From positions 29,669-93,668 of the forward strand of contig NZ_JAMPKJ010000018.1 in NCBI RefSeq assembly GCF_039962115.1: DNA of 64,000 nt, written 5' to 3'. This document shows, piece by piece, positions 52,933-62,518 of this stretch. Below the pieces are notes generated by a model, which was not told the origin of the DNA, ran no database searches, and was given only the letters and a program-made list of their open reading frames with translations. The first letter of the stretch is position 1; each line of letters starts with the position of its first letter. The translations under genes were made by a program, and so were the position numbers. This DNA comes from Funiculus sociatus GB2-C1. GTDB taxonomy: Bacteria; Cyanobacteriota; Cyanobacteriia; Cyanobacteriales; FACHB-T130.

Positions 52933-53027
52933 CCATTACTCATTCTCATTCCCAGGCTGCGGACTGGGAATGAACAAGAGGAAGCTCCGCGTCCGGCTGC
53001 AAACCAACGCACCTCAGGCAAACAACT

Positions 53028-53699
53028 TCAAGAGCGAGTACCAGTAACAATATATGCGACTCGTTGCCCAATATTGGTGGCATGATCTGCCATCCGTTCT
53101 AGGTGACGAATCACCAGCACCATTAGCAGAATTGGTTCAATCACTCCTTTAATATCCCGCTGAAAGGCTAAGGTCTGATAAACGGTTTCGTAGGCGGTAT
53201 CTACGGCATCGTCCTGCTGCTTGATAGCTTTCCCAGCGGCGGCATCCAAATCTGCCAGTGCCACCAAACTCGACGCTAACATGGCTTGGGCATGATGAGC
53301 CATAGCTTCAATCTCAGGTAGACAAGAATGAGGCGGATAAGGAAAGAGTTTAATGGCAATCTCTCCTAAATCTTTGGCATAATCACCAATTCGTTCCAAA
53401 TCGCGCACCAGTTGCATATAGGCACTTAGCTGGCGCAAATCCTGTGCTACTGGGGATTCCAGAGTCATAAGAGTAGAACAGTCTAGTTCGATTTGGCGAT
53501 AAAAGCGGTCAATTTCTTTATCTAGCAAGGGAATTTCCCTTGCAGCCTCCAGGTTGCGAGAAAATAAGGCTTGGTGCGCCAGACGGAAGGAGTTTTCTAC
53601 CAAGGCTCCCATCCGCAAAACATCTCTTGCTAAGCTCCTGGTTTTTCGCTCGAATTGGATACGTTCTGAATTGCCGTGTTTAGAGGAAAGATTTACCAC
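53028..53699 (-). CDS. phoU: Phosphate signalling protein PhoU
   Basis: A 223-residue all-helical regulator that links Pst transport with the SphS kinase and silences it when phosphate is plentiful. It has two PhoU repeats with FRLAHQALFSRNLEAAREI, the metal-binding motif LERIGDYAKDLGEIA and its counterpart LERMADHATNIGQRVAYIV. Length is normal. It lies between sphS and phoX, all on the minus strand. Confidence 0.95.
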   Translation of the reverse strand: MVNLSSKHGNSERIQFERKTRSLARDVLRMGALVENSFRLAHQALFSRNLEAAREIPLLDKEIDRFYRQIELDCSTLMTLESPVAQDLRQLSAYMQLVRDLERIGDYAKDLGEIAIKLFPYPPHSCLPEIEAMAHHAQAMLASSLVALADLDAAAGKAIKQQDDAVDTAYETVYQTLAFQRDIKGVIEPILLMVLVIRHLERMADHATNIGQRVAYIVTGTRS

Positions 53700-53925
53700 A
53701 GCTGCTAGTGAGGGAAAAAGGACAGTTATCTCTACATTACAATGGCTGAAATTTTTTAATTTGGCTGTATGCGTGTAGACTTTAATAAATACTATCTAAA
53801 GATAGATGTAAATTTTAAGTACAAGTATCAAAAAGTACATTTAATAGAAAATTAATTTGATGGTGCTAGGAATTTAAGGCTTATTTCCTGAGTGGAAGTG
53901 GCTAACTTGGAATGGCAATCCGGGA

Positions 53926-55224
53926 TTAAGACAAAGGCAATTCTATGTGTAGCCATGCGCCGCCTGTTTCTGGATGATTTCTGGCTTTGACCAAACCGCC
54001 ATGAGCCAAGATGATTTGACGCACGATCGCTAAACCTAAACCGCTGCCAGTCCTTACCCGCACTGGCAAATCTTCCGAAGTTCCAGACAACTCGTGGTGT
54101 CGCCGCCTAGAGGGATCTCCTTGATAAAGTCGCTCAAAAATATGGGGCAAATCGGACTCTGGGAACCCGGTGCCAGAGTCAATTATATGAATTTGCACTG
54201 AGTTGGGGGCATCCTCTGTAGGAAGGAGATTTACTTCAATGTGGATGGTGCCTTCGTCGGGGCTGTATTTAATGCTGTTGTCGAGTAAGTTGAGAAAAAC
54301 TTGGGTGAGGCGGGAAGAGTCGGCTTTTAGGTAGAGGGTATCGGGGCCAATATATTTCAAAGTCAGTTGCTTTTGTCGCGCTAATGGCTCTAGGGTTTCC
54401 CAGGCAGAATAAATTAAGTTATGCAGTTCTACTGATTTGAGAGAAAGATGTTTGCTGGGGTCTTGCTCTAGCTGACTCAGTTCTAGCCAATCTTGTACTA
54501 GGTTAATCAATCGATTAACTTCTGGTAGGAGGCGGTCAACCCACTGACGCTCTTTGTCTTGCTGCAAGCGTTTCTGTAAGGTTTCGATTACTAAACGAAT
54601 GGAGGTGAGGGGGGTTCTGAGTTCGTGGGCGAGATCGCTTACCCAGCGATCGCGTGCTTGGGAAAGTTCTACCAGCGGTTGCCGATTTTCCAGAAATACT
54701 CCCACTTGCCCGTTTGGTAAAGGCCAACTGGATGCTCGTAAGGTGAGACTACGCATTTCAGCTATGATCGCCGCATCCGCGCAATCTGGATGAAAAACCC
54801 ACTCTTGCTCGCCAGGTTTTTGCTGATGACGAGTTTGCTCAATCAGATGGTCGAGTTCATAGGAACGTACCAACTCCAGCAGCAAGCGCACCTGTCCTGG
54901 TTCCCATCGGTGAAGCTGTAACAACAGCCGTGCTTGCTCGTTACACCAAATCAGCCGGTTTTCTTCATCAACCTGAAGATATCCCAAAGGGGCAACTTGC
55001 AGAATTTGTTGATCGATTTTCAGTTGGGTTTCTAGCTCAAGACAATGCTGGTTAGAGAGGGAAATTCCTCGCCGCAGTAGAGACAGTAGCGGTAAGGACA
55101 CCCCCTCTGCTCCTGAGGGCAGCAACCGCAGAATTTGCTCCAACTGTCGGTAGAGCTTCTTTTGCCGCCAGAGCCAAAACGATATTCCTAAAGCTAGCCC
55201 CAGGATAAATGCCAGAAGGGTCAT
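53926..55224 (-). CDS. sphS: Phosphate sensor histidine kinase SphS (PhoR-like)
   Basis: A 432-residue membrane-attached histidine kinase. One N-terminal helix (LLAFILGLALGISFWLW) precedes a PAS-like region (LGYLQVDEENRLIWCNEQA) and a HisKA domain with phospho-acceptor H200 in DLAHELRTPLTS. The HATPase domain has an N box (VFLNLLDNSIKYSP) and G boxes (IIDSGTGFPESD, GSGLGLAIVRQI). The single membrane segment and PAS region match SphS/PhoR. The sphR gene is upstream with a 198-bp gap. Confidence 0.92.
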   Translation of the reverse strand: MTLLAFILGLALGISFWLWRQKKLYRQLEQILRLLPSGAEGVSLPLLSLLRRGISLSNQHCLELETQLKIDQQILQVAPLGYLQVDEENRLIWCNEQARLLLQLHRWEPGQVRLLLELVRSYELDHLIEQTRHQQKPGEQEWVFHPDCADAAIIAEMRSLTLRASSWPLPNGQVGVFLENRQPLVELSQARDRWVSDLAHELRTPLTSIRLVIETLQKRLQQDKERQWVDRLLPEVNRLINLVQDWLELSQLEQDPSKHLSLKSVELHNLIYSAWETLEPLARQKQLTLKYIGPDTLYLKADSSRLTQVFLNLLDNSIKYSPDEGTIHIEVNLLPTEDAPNSVQIHIIDSGTGFPESDLPHIFERLYQGDPSRRRHHELSGTSEDLPVRVRTGSGLGLAIVRQIILAHGGLVKARNHPETGGAWLHIELPLS

Positions 55225-55422
55225 AAAAAAAGTTTTGAATTATGAGTTTTGAATTTTGAATTAAAGCAATTAGCTTTATCGTAAAGCTTAAATTCCGATT
55301 AACCCTCCCTTATACATTTCGGTTAGGTATCAGATATTACAGAAATCTCTGAATCATGACAATTACGATCAGCTAATGCCTAGTTTCTATTCAAAACTCA
55401 AAACTCAAAACTCAACACTTTT

Positions 55423-56175
55423 TCAGCCAAAGCGATAGCCAAAGCCGCGTATTGTAATGATGTATTCTGGGTGGCTGGGGTCGCGTTCTAATTTTTCTCG
55501 CAACCAGCGAATATGAACATCAACTGTTTTACTATCGCCAACAAAATCGGGGCCCCACACCTGATCGATCAAATGCTCACGCGACCAAACTCGGCGAGGA
55601 TAACTCATGAATAAGTCCAGCAGTCGAAACTCCTTTGGCGAAAGGTTAACCTCCTCTCCCCGAACAACTACGCGGCACTCTTGAGGATAAAGTGTAACAT
55701 CCTTAAATTGCAGCACTGGGGCTTGGGGCAAATTGCCCAGGCGTTGGCGGCGCAACAAGGCACGACACCGCGCTACCAATTCGCGCATACTGAAGGGCTT
55801 GGTTAGGTAGTCATCGGCTCCTACTTCTAAGCCTAAAACGCGGTCAGTTTCGCTAGCTTTGGCACTGAGAATCAGAATCGGTACTGGGTTGCCTTGATAA
55901 CGCAACAAACGGCATAAATCCAGCCCATTGACTTGCGGGAGCATTAAATCGAGAATCACCAAATCAAACGGGAAGTCTATACTAGCCGGGTATTCACTCT
56001 GAAGAAAGTTTAAAGCGTTACGTCCGTCGGCGGCTGTGACTACCTCGTAGCCTTCTTCTTCTAGAGCCAAAACTAACATTTCTCGGATGAGATCCTCATC
56101 TTCAACAACCAGAACTTTACTGGTTCGCCCTAGTTCTGGACTAGAAGCACTCTTCGGTAGGTCTAGAGAAAGCAT
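55423..56175 (-). CDS. sphR: Phosphate response regulator SphR (PhoB-like)
   Basis: OmpR-family activator of phosphate-starvation genes through Pho boxes. The 250-residue protein has a receiver (VLVVEDEDLIREM, phospho-acceptor Asp in LVILDLMLP, KPFSMRELVARC) and a winged-helix DNA-binding domain ending DVHIRWLREKLERD and IRGFGYRFG. The frame runs to 56265; ATG at 56175 (MLSLDLPKS) or 56214 is more likely, since the first codons have no family counterpart. It is divergent from the creatininase-family gene. No Pho box is seen in front of it. Confidence 0.9.
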   Translation of the reverse strand: MLSLDLPKSASSPELGRTSKVLVVEDEDLIREMLVLALEEEGYEVVTAADGRNALNFLQSEYPASIDFPFDLVILDLMLPQVNGLDLCRLLRYQGNPVPILILSAKASETDRVLGLEVGADDYLTKPFSMRELVARCRALLRRQRLGNLPQAPVLQFKDVTLYPQECRVVVRGEEVNLSPKEFRLLDLFMSYPRRVWSREHLIDQVWGPDFVGDSKTVDVHIRWLREKLERDPSHPEYIITIRGFGYRFG

Positions 56176-56347
56176 AATAGGGAAACTAGAGAGTATATTT
56201 CCATCCTCATTCATACAATAAAATCGCTGCCCTAAGGATTTATCTTCTGGTATACAATTCCACAACCTAGCTAGGATAGAGTCGATGCGCTATTTTAATT
56301 GAGGCATCTGGCGATCCTGACGAGAGAGAAAGCACTCCTTACCCTAT

Positions 56348-57094
56348 ATGCTGCTGCACTTAAGTACCTGGACTGAAGTAGAAGCTTATTTAGTCAGCTC
56401 TACCGGAATTATTTTACCGATTGGTTCGACAGAGCAACACGGGCCTACTGGGTTGATTGGGACGGATGCGATTTGTGCCGAAGCGATCGCTCGTGGTGTC
56501 GGAGAATCTATCAGCGCAATTGTTGGCCCTACCATCAATGTTGGTATGGCTTTGCACCACACAGCTTTTCCCGGTACGATTAGCTTGCGCCCCAGCACAA
56601 TGATTCAGGTGATTCAAGAATATATTACTTGTTTAGCTAAAGCTGGTTTTACCAAGTTTTTCTTTATTAATGGTCATGGTGGCAATATTGCGACGCTGAA
56701 GGCTGCTTTCGCTGAGACTTATGCTCATTTAGCCGACTTAAATCTTCCCAATGCCCACTTAGTAAAGTGTCAAGTAGGTAACTGGTTCATGTGCGGATCG
56801 GTCTACAAACTGGCAAAAGAATTATACGGCGACCAAGAAGGCTCTCACGCTACGCCTAGTGAAGTTGCTGTAACTCAATATGTCTATCCAGAGGCGATTA
56901 AGCAAGCACCTCTTGCAGCGGAAGTTGGTTCTGGATACAAAATTTATGGTGCTGCTGACTTTCGAGTGCGTTATCCTGATGGGCGCATGGGTTCTAATCC
57001 CGCTTTGGCGACACCCGAACACGGCAAGCAGTTTTATGAATTAGCTGTGAAGGAACTCAGCAATGGGTATTTAGAATTTTTGAATGCGGAATAA
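56348..57094 (+). CDS. Creatininase-family amidohydrolase
   Basis: A 248-residue metal-dependent amidohydrolase of the creatininase/MftE type. Metal-binding features are LPIGSTEQHGPTGLIGTDAI (Glu, His, Asp), ALHHTAFPGTISL, FINGHGGN and GSHATPSEVAVT with a late Glu. Creatininase itself is rare here; cyanobacterial relatives have unassigned amide substrates. The ATG at 56348 gives the family-like start MLLHLSTWTEVEAYL. It is divergent from sphR. Confidence 0.9.
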   Translation: MLLHLSTWTEVEAYLVSSTGIILPIGSTEQHGPTGLIGTDAICAEAIARGVGESISAIVGPTINVGMALHHTAFPGTISLRPSTMIQVIQEYITCLAKAGFTKFFFINGHGGNIATLKAAFAETYAHLADLNLPNAHLVKCQVGNWFMCGSVYKLAKELYGDQEGSHATPSEVAVTQYVYPEAIKQAPLAAEVGSGYKIYGAADFRVRYPDGRMGSNPALATPEHGKQFYELAVKELSNGYLEFLNAE

Positions 57095-57214
57095 GAGTCG
57101 TATTTGTAAAGAATGGGAGCCACTCCTGCACGGGGGTGCGTGGCGTTTGAGGTAAAAACCCAACAAATACTAAAGATGATTGGGGTTCCCTATTTGCACG
57201 GGCCCAACCTACAA

Positions 57215-57457
57215 TCAACTTGAGCTAACACTAATCAATATTGCCCACAAGACAATAAAAGCGAGTATAGCCATGCCTATACTCAGCCCCGCTCCTAACA
57301 ATATTCCCAGAATAGAACCTACAACCGTCAACAGCAGGAAGCCAGAAAATACTAAGCGGCGGGTTCGGCGGCTAACTTTGAGCTGGTTTGGGAAAATAAA
57401 TTCACTCTCTGTGTTAAAACTCTTACTTAGGGATGAGGCTTCTTGAGAGTTGTACAT
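57215..57457 (-). CDS. Small membrane protein of unknown function (80 aa)
   Basis: The frame starting at ATG 57457 (MYNSQEASSLSKSFNTESEF) has a polar N-terminus, a basic patch (VSRRTRRL) and two hydrophobic helices (FSGFLLLTVVGSILGILLGA and IGMAILAFIVLWAILISV). It may be a real two-helix inner-membrane protein; no family was recognised. The frame opens further to 57487. It is convergent with the creatininase-family gene. Confidence 0.5.
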   Translation of the reverse strand: MYNSQEASSLSKSFNTESEFIFPNQLKVSRRTRRLVFSGFLLLTVVGSILGILLGAGLSIGMAILAFIVLWAILISVSSS

Positions 57458-57851
57458 AATTTTTATAAACACAAGTCTATTTATCAAATAATTACATAGC
57501 GTACCTATAAATTTCTAGTAGTTATACGGAATCTTCATCAAAAAAAGGCAATTATTTTTATACAAGCAAAGTAAATATACTGATAAAATAAGCTTGTTTC
57601 CTTAGCTAAACCCGTTTTTATAGGTATTAACACAGAAATAATTGCGTGAAGATTGTATGAAGTTCTAGTATTTGTCCTGATGAGGGTTTTTGAACCTATG
57701 AGATGAGCATACAGCTATGTGAAGACAATCGGTGAGGCAAGGAACTTATCGTAGGTATGGAAAAGTAAAGTTTTATAACGGTGGGTATGCGATCGCGACA
57801 GGCTGACGGGCTATGAGTTTCAAAGACGCGATCGCGATTAAATCATTATGG
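57458..57851. other. AT-rich intergenic gap
   Basis: The gap lies between the small membrane protein and the beta-lactamase-fold gene. HIP1-like octamers occur near 57789 and 57829. No gene, RNA or long repeat was recognised. Confidence 0.5.
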
Positions 57852-59297
57852 TTAATTAGTAGCTCTCATTCGTTTAAAAACTAAACGAGAAATTCTAGGA
57901 AAAATTTTCCCATCATTAGCATAAGCGTCATCGTTACCAAAAACAGCCAGAACATAAGCTGTTTCGCCATCTTTCGTTGCCACAAAAGCTACCTCTTGCC
58001 GTGAATTGGAAGTCCAGCCAGCTTTGGAAGCGAACTTTACATCAGCCTTAGTTAAAGACTCGCCAAAAAAACCTCGTATAGGGTTAAAATCACCAGGAGC
58101 TTGCCACTGTTTTTTCCAAACTTCCGGACGCAAATCTCGTATTAGCCATCCGCACATTTTTTCACTTGCTGCTCGTGAAACAGCCTCTCCAGTCACACAA
58201 ATTTCGTAAATAAGTCTGGCGGCGTGGTCTGTTGTTATTTGATTGCGGATAGGATTTTGCGGGTCGCCTCGCATCTGCAAATCGATACCTTTCGGTTCTG
58301 GAAGTTTTAGGTAATAAACAGGATAAGTCTTTTGGTTGATGTTAATATTTTCATAGCCTGCCGCTTGAAAAAATCTGTTAACTTGTTGGCGTTTATTTAG
58401 CCAAGCTTGAAATTCTGCCTCTGATTGTTTTGAACCAGATTCGGTGTTGGTTATACTGTCTAGAATGAAACTAGCCGCTTGGTTATCAGAATCATGAATC
58501 ATTTTAGAAATATATATATTAAAATCGGACTCATTTTCCCAAATACTGTTTTCTATTTGAGCATAAGCAAGCGTCATCCAAAACATTTTAATTACGCTGG
58601 CAGGATATCGCAATTGATTTTGTTTATATCCAGCAATCTCTTGACGTTTTACATCTATTAAGGTAATAGATAAAGGTTTCTTGGGAAAATTTCTAACAGC
58701 AACAAGCCTCACAATTTCATCAACAATTGCTTGCAATCGGGCGCTTTGCTGAAAGTTCGGTGGGGACGTAAGGTTATAGACAACTTCGGAATTTTCTCGT
58801 CCTGGTAAACGTGAGGGAACTGGTTGTGAGGCTGCTTGAGGTAAGTCTGAAAATATCGGTGGGGAAGGAGGTATATATAGTGTTTGCGGTACAGTTGGGG
58901 ATGGTTCGACAGATGGCCTTGTCGGACGCTGAATTATTAGGCGAGTGACAAATAATCCTAGAGTTGTGAAGATTGTAGCAACTGCGATCGCTAGTAGGAT
59001 AAATTGCAGACAAGAAAGTTTAACGCGGCGTTTAGATACGCGCCTCTTAGGAGTTTTACCTGAAGCTTGTCTTGGTTTAGGCTTTCGGTTGGGCGAACTT
59101 GGCGGCGGAACTCGCTTTCTTTTAAGCTTCTCCTGTTGTTGCTTTTCGCGCTTTTTTAAGTAATCAATTTGTTTTTTTAGCTGTACATTCTGCAACCGTA
59201 AATTTTCAATTACTTGATAAGTATGGTCAAGTTCTGCCTCCAGTTCGGCAATCTCTTCGTCAATCTCATCCCATCCTAGTCGCGGTTTTGGACGCAC
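57852..59297 (-). CDS. Class-A beta-lactamase-fold serine hydrolase with coiled-coil anchor
   Basis: A 481-residue protein. Residues 14-62 form a charged coiled coil (EIAELEAELDHTYQVIENL), then a basic Pro-rich stretch (KPKPRQASGKTPKRR) and one membrane helix (LQFILLAIAVATIFTTLGLFV). The periplasmic part is a serine hydrolase of the beta-lactamase/PBP fold, with S-V-I-K (active Ser and Lys) in YPASVIKMFWM and S-D-N in HDSDNQAAS. The third motif is KAG instead of KTG (KAGWTSNSRQEVAF). Cell-wall carboxypeptidase or a remote lactamase relative are both possible. Confidence 0.85.
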   Translation of the reverse strand: MRPKPRLGWDEIDEEIAELEAELDHTYQVIENLRLQNVQLKKQIDYLKKREKQQQEKLKRKRVPPPSSPNRKPKPRQASGKTPKRRVSKRRVKLSCLQFILLAIAVATIFTTLGLFVTRLIIQRPTRPSVEPSPTVPQTLYIPPSPPIFSDLPQAASQPVPSRLPGRENSEVVYNLTSPPNFQQSARLQAIVDEIVRLVAVRNFPKKPLSITLIDVKRQEIAGYKQNQLRYPASVIKMFWMTLAYAQIENSIWENESDFNIYISKMIHDSDNQAASFILDSITNTESGSKQSEAEFQAWLNKRQQVNRFFQAAGYENININQKTYPVYYLKLPEPKGIDLQMRGDPQNPIRNQITTDHAARLIYEICVTGEAVSRAASEKMCGWLIRDLRPEVWKKQWQAPGDFNPIRGFFGESLTKADVKFASKAGWTSNSRQEVAFVATKDGETAYVLAVFGNDDAYANDGKIFPRISRLVFKRMRATN

Positions 59298-59675
59298 TAT
59301 CTACACCCTTTACAATTTTGGATTTTGAAGCAATTTTTGAGTAAATTAATTCCCAAAACATTGCATGGTTTTGGAGGCTTGCTCATACGGCAATCCGATT
59401 TGTAGGAATATTGATGAACCGCAGAGGCGCAGAGGGAGAGCAGAAAGATAGTTTCATAAATGGAGGAGAATTGCTATACCTTGTTTTAAAATTTGATTAT
59501 ATGATTGAGATCGTTAATAATTTATCAGTGCGAGTATTAGAAAACGTTAGCATTTTTTTATTTTACCCAATTTCTAATATAAGGAAGATTTAGCTAAAGT
59601 ATGAAAAAAAATTATTCGGGCGTATAAAGATTTGATATATCCAATTTTTCATCTAGGGGAACGCCATAAGTTTAT
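59298..59675. other. Intergenic gap with dispersed words
   Basis: Contains GAACCGCAGAGGCGCAGAGG (59417), a word family common in cyanobacterial intergenic DNA and related to AACGCAGAGGATGCAGAAG at 6841. A 60-codon open frame at 59411 begins with this word and is probably chance. No gene was recognised. Confidence 0.5.
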
Positions 59676-59810
59676 CTAACTATCTTCTTCGCGGTTGTCG
59701 AACAGAGTCTGTAATGGTGCGCTGGTTCCGACACAGACAGGAATAGCATTCTTAATCTCTGGGACTGAGTAAATAATGCTTCTAGCGGATAATACTTCTT
59801 CAATTTTCAT
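59676..59810 (-). pseudogene. Truncated DUF433-type antitoxin-like gene
   Basis: Starting at ATG 59810, the 44 codons read MKIEEVLSARSIIYSVPEIK then NAIPVCVGTSAPLQTLFDN and REEDS, followed by a stop. This is the N-terminal part of DUF433 proteins (VPEI...G.P...GTR-VPL-TLFDYLE). The stop replaces the middle of the domain, and a frameshift just past it restores LDKLMAFP-like residues. It looks like a decayed VapB-like antitoxin gene; no toxin partner is visible. Confidence 0.65.
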
Positions 59811-59921
59811 AAGCGAAAAAACTCTGACATTTCAACTATGGTGGCAGCTTTAAAATGCAGATATCATGGATAAATATCTTAAGCCTAACAAGTAAAGAAT
59901 AACAACTAACAACTACTTGAA

Positions 59922-62312
59922 ATGATCCGCAAACCCGGCAAGCCAACCATTGTCAGCACAAGTCCCTTCATCGTTCTAAATAATAAAGGGCAGATCAAAC
60001 GCTTTGAACTGGAAGAAAATCAACATTTTTTGGGCCGCGACCCAGAACGAGCCGATTTGGTGCTTCCTGATGACTGGGGAGTAATCTCTGGTTGTCACGC
60101 TGTGTTACGCAAGGAAGGGGATGACTACCGCATCCATGACGGGGATGGTTACAAGCGCAGTACCAATGGGCTATTTTTCAATCACACGCGGATAACGCCA
60201 ACTGAAGGACATCGCCTGGAAAACGCCACTGAAATTCATATTGGACAGAATCCCCAAAACTTAATTCAGTTGCGATATTTTAATCCTTCCAGTTCTCAGA
60301 CAGCAACGCAACCCCTGCTGCGTTCTATCTCCCTAAAAAATCAGTCGGTGGAACTAGGTCGCGAGCCCTCCGGTAATGCCGTTTTGCAATTGGATGCGCC
60401 GATAGTTTCTCGTCGCCACGCCACCATTGATGCTGATGCTCAGGGGCGCTACATTTTGCAAGATCATAGTCAAAATGGTGTGTTTGTAAATGGGCAAAAA
60501 GTGACAGGTTCGGCAGTGCTACAACCGGGTGCCATGATTCGGATTGGGCCATTTACCCTGGTGTTGCGCGCTGATGATTTGATGATACTCGACCAAGGCG
60601 ATAAAATTCGCCTTGATGCTGAGAATCTGGTAATAAAAGGGCGGCTGGATGACATTTCTCTGGCAATTGAACCGCGACAATTTGTGGCTTTGGTGGGGGG
60701 AAGTGGGACTGGGAAATCTACGTTGCTGAAGGCGCTATTGGGGATTGAGGAGACGGCTAGCGGCGCGGTTTATCTGAATGGGGACAATTTGCAAAAGGAC
60801 TTTAATATTTATCGCACCCAAATTGGGTATGTGCCTCAAGATGATATTTTGCACCGGGATTTAACGGTGGCGGAAGTGCTTTCTTATGCAGCATCGTTGC
60901 GATTACCGCCAGATACGGATGTGGAACAGGTGGTAGAAAAAACGCTTAAAGATATTGAAATGTCTCATTGGCGGGATGCGCTAATAAAAAACCTCAGTGG
61001 TGGTCAGCGGAAGCGAGTCAGTATTGGGGTGGAACTTTTAGCTGATCCGAAATTGTTTTTCTTGGATGAACCGACATCTGGACTTGACCCCGGTTTGGAT
61101 AAGAAGATGATGCAGCTGTTGCGGAAATTGGCTTTGGAGGGACGCACGATTATTTTAGTTACTCATGCAACGGCGAATATTAAAATATGCGATCGCATTA
61201 TCTTTCTCGGTCGCGGCGGACGGCTTTGTTACTTTGGTTCTCCTAATGACGCACTGAAATTTTTTGGGATTACAACTGGCGATTTTGCCGATATTTACAC
61301 TCAGTTGGAGAAGGAAACGGACGCAGATACAGAGGCGATTGTCAAGCAAATTGCTGCAAATTTTCATAAATCTCCTGATTATCAAAATTATATCGGCAAT
61401 TACATCGGTGGTGGAACTCAGGTATTACAACAAAACGATGAAACGCCGAAGAAGGTTAATATTTCTCCTTTTAAGCAGCTGGCTATATTAAGCGATCGCT
61501 ATTTTAAGCTGGTCAGACGCGATCGCATTTATTTAGGATTATCCCTTTTAACTGCTCCCATCGGTATTGCCTTGATTCCTTTGGCAATTCAAGGTAAAAA
61601 TCCCCTCGTTTTAGGTAGTGAATCCGACCCAAGTCTCGCACCTTTAGCATTGCGAGTATTATTTGTCTTTACCTGTGCCGCTATTTGGGTTGGGCTTTCC
61701 AGTTCCTTACAAGAAATTGTGAAAGAAGCGGCTATTTATATGAGAGAAAGATTGGTAAATTTAGGATTAATTCCCTATGTCGGTTCTAAAATATTGATAC
61801 TTTCGGGGCTTGCTTTGCTCCAAAGTTTGTTAATGTCACTGGTAATTTTAATATTTTTTAAATCTCCCAGTCCTGAGTTAATTCCGTGGGCTGTCGGACT
61901 TGCAACTACTACTTTTCTTACTCTTTTCACTAGCATGAGTTTGGGTTTACTTGTCTCAGCTATTGTAAAAAACAGCAGTCAAGCTAATAGTGCTTTACCT
62001 CTACTTTTATTACCTCAAATTATATTTTCCGGTGTCTTATTTAAGATGGAAGGCATCGCCAGCAAATTATCATGGCTAATGTTAAGCCCTTGGTCTGTTG
62101 GCGCTTATGGTTCTTTGGTAAATATTAATGCTATGATTCCCGACCCAATTTATTTACCTAATGGTACGCTGGCTCCAATGCCGTTTGAAAAAACACCAAT
62201 TTACGCTGCAACGTGGGATAATTTGGGTTTAAATTGGGGTATATTGTTGCTGCACGCTTTAGTTTACTTAATAATAACTTGGTGGTTACAGAAGCGAAAA
62301 GATATTTTTTAA
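59922..62312 (+). CDS. FHA-FHA-ABC transporter (ATPase-permease fusion)
   Basis: A 796-residue membrane protein. Two FHA phosphothreonine-binding domains come first (about residues 28-95 with FLGRDPERADLVLPDDWGV; about 145-205 with LGREPSGNAVLQL and VSRRHATI). An ABC ATPase follows, with Walker A GGSGTGKST, signature LSGGQRKR and Walker B FFLDEPTSGLDPG. An ABC-2-type permease with about six helices ends the chain. The plan matches ABCG-type half transporters. FHA suggests control by Ser/Thr kinases, and the next gene (62519, minus strand) encodes one. Cargo is unknown. Start ATG at 59922. Confidence 0.92.
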   Translation: MIRKPGKPTIVSTSPFIVLNNKGQIKRFELEENQHFLGRDPERADLVLPDDWGVISGCHAVLRKEGDDYRIHDGDGYKRSTNGLFFNHTRITPTEGHRLENATEIHIGQNPQNLIQLRYFNPSSSQTATQPLLRSISLKNQSVELGREPSGNAVLQLDAPIVSRRHATIDADAQGRYILQDHSQNGVFVNGQKVTGSAVLQPGAMIRIGPFTLVLRADDLMILDQGDKIRLDAENLVIKGRLDDISLAIEPRQFVALVGGSGTGKSTLLKALLGIEETASGAVYLNGDNLQKDFNIYRTQIGYVPQDDILHRDLTVAEVLSYAASLRLPPDTDVEQVVEKTLKDIEMSHWRDALIKNLSGGQRKRVSIGVELLADPKLFFLDEPTSGLDPGLDKKMMQLLRKLALEGRTIILVTHATANIKICDRIIFLGRGGRLCYFGSPNDALKFFGITTGDFADIYTQLEKETDADTEAIVKQIAANFHKSPDYQNYIGNYIGGGTQVLQQNDETPKKVNISPFKQLAILSDRYFKLVRRDRIYLGLSLLTAPIGIALIPLAIQGKNPLVLGSESDPSLAPLALRVLFVFTCAAIWVGLSSSLQEIVKEAAIYMRERLVNLGLIPYVGSKILILSGLALLQSLLMSLVILIFFKSPSPELIPWAVGLATTTFLTLFTSMSLGLLVSAIVKNSSQANSALPLLLLPQIIFSGVLFKMEGIASKLSWLMLSPWSVGAYGSLVNINAMIPDPIYLPNGTLAPMPFEKTPIYAATWDNLGLNWGILLLHALVYLIITWWLQKRKDIF

Positions 62313-62518
62313 TTATAAATCAATTCCTGCACCATAGAAGTTGGGCTTCCTGTCGCCCAATTCACAAACATCAAACATATATTTCTTGTGAGGCAGGTAT
62401 CTTGCTTGCCATTAGTTGGACAGCTAAAAACCTTCGTAGACTAGCATTTGTTAGGTTTCGGTGTTGCTCAAACCAACCTATAATTATTCTTAAGTTTTAG
62501 GCAATATTTTCTATGTAA

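Noticed and set aside
55287..55316. Pho-box-like units CTTAAATT, ATTAACCC, CTTATACA between sphR and sphS
   Set aside because: The 11-bp spacing fits but the units match poorly and face the plus strand, away from sphS. Kept only as a weak possibility.
59411..59593. 60-codon open frame (MMNRRGAEGEQ...)
   Set aside because: It starts in a dispersed CGCAGAGGCGCAGAGG word and has no protein features.
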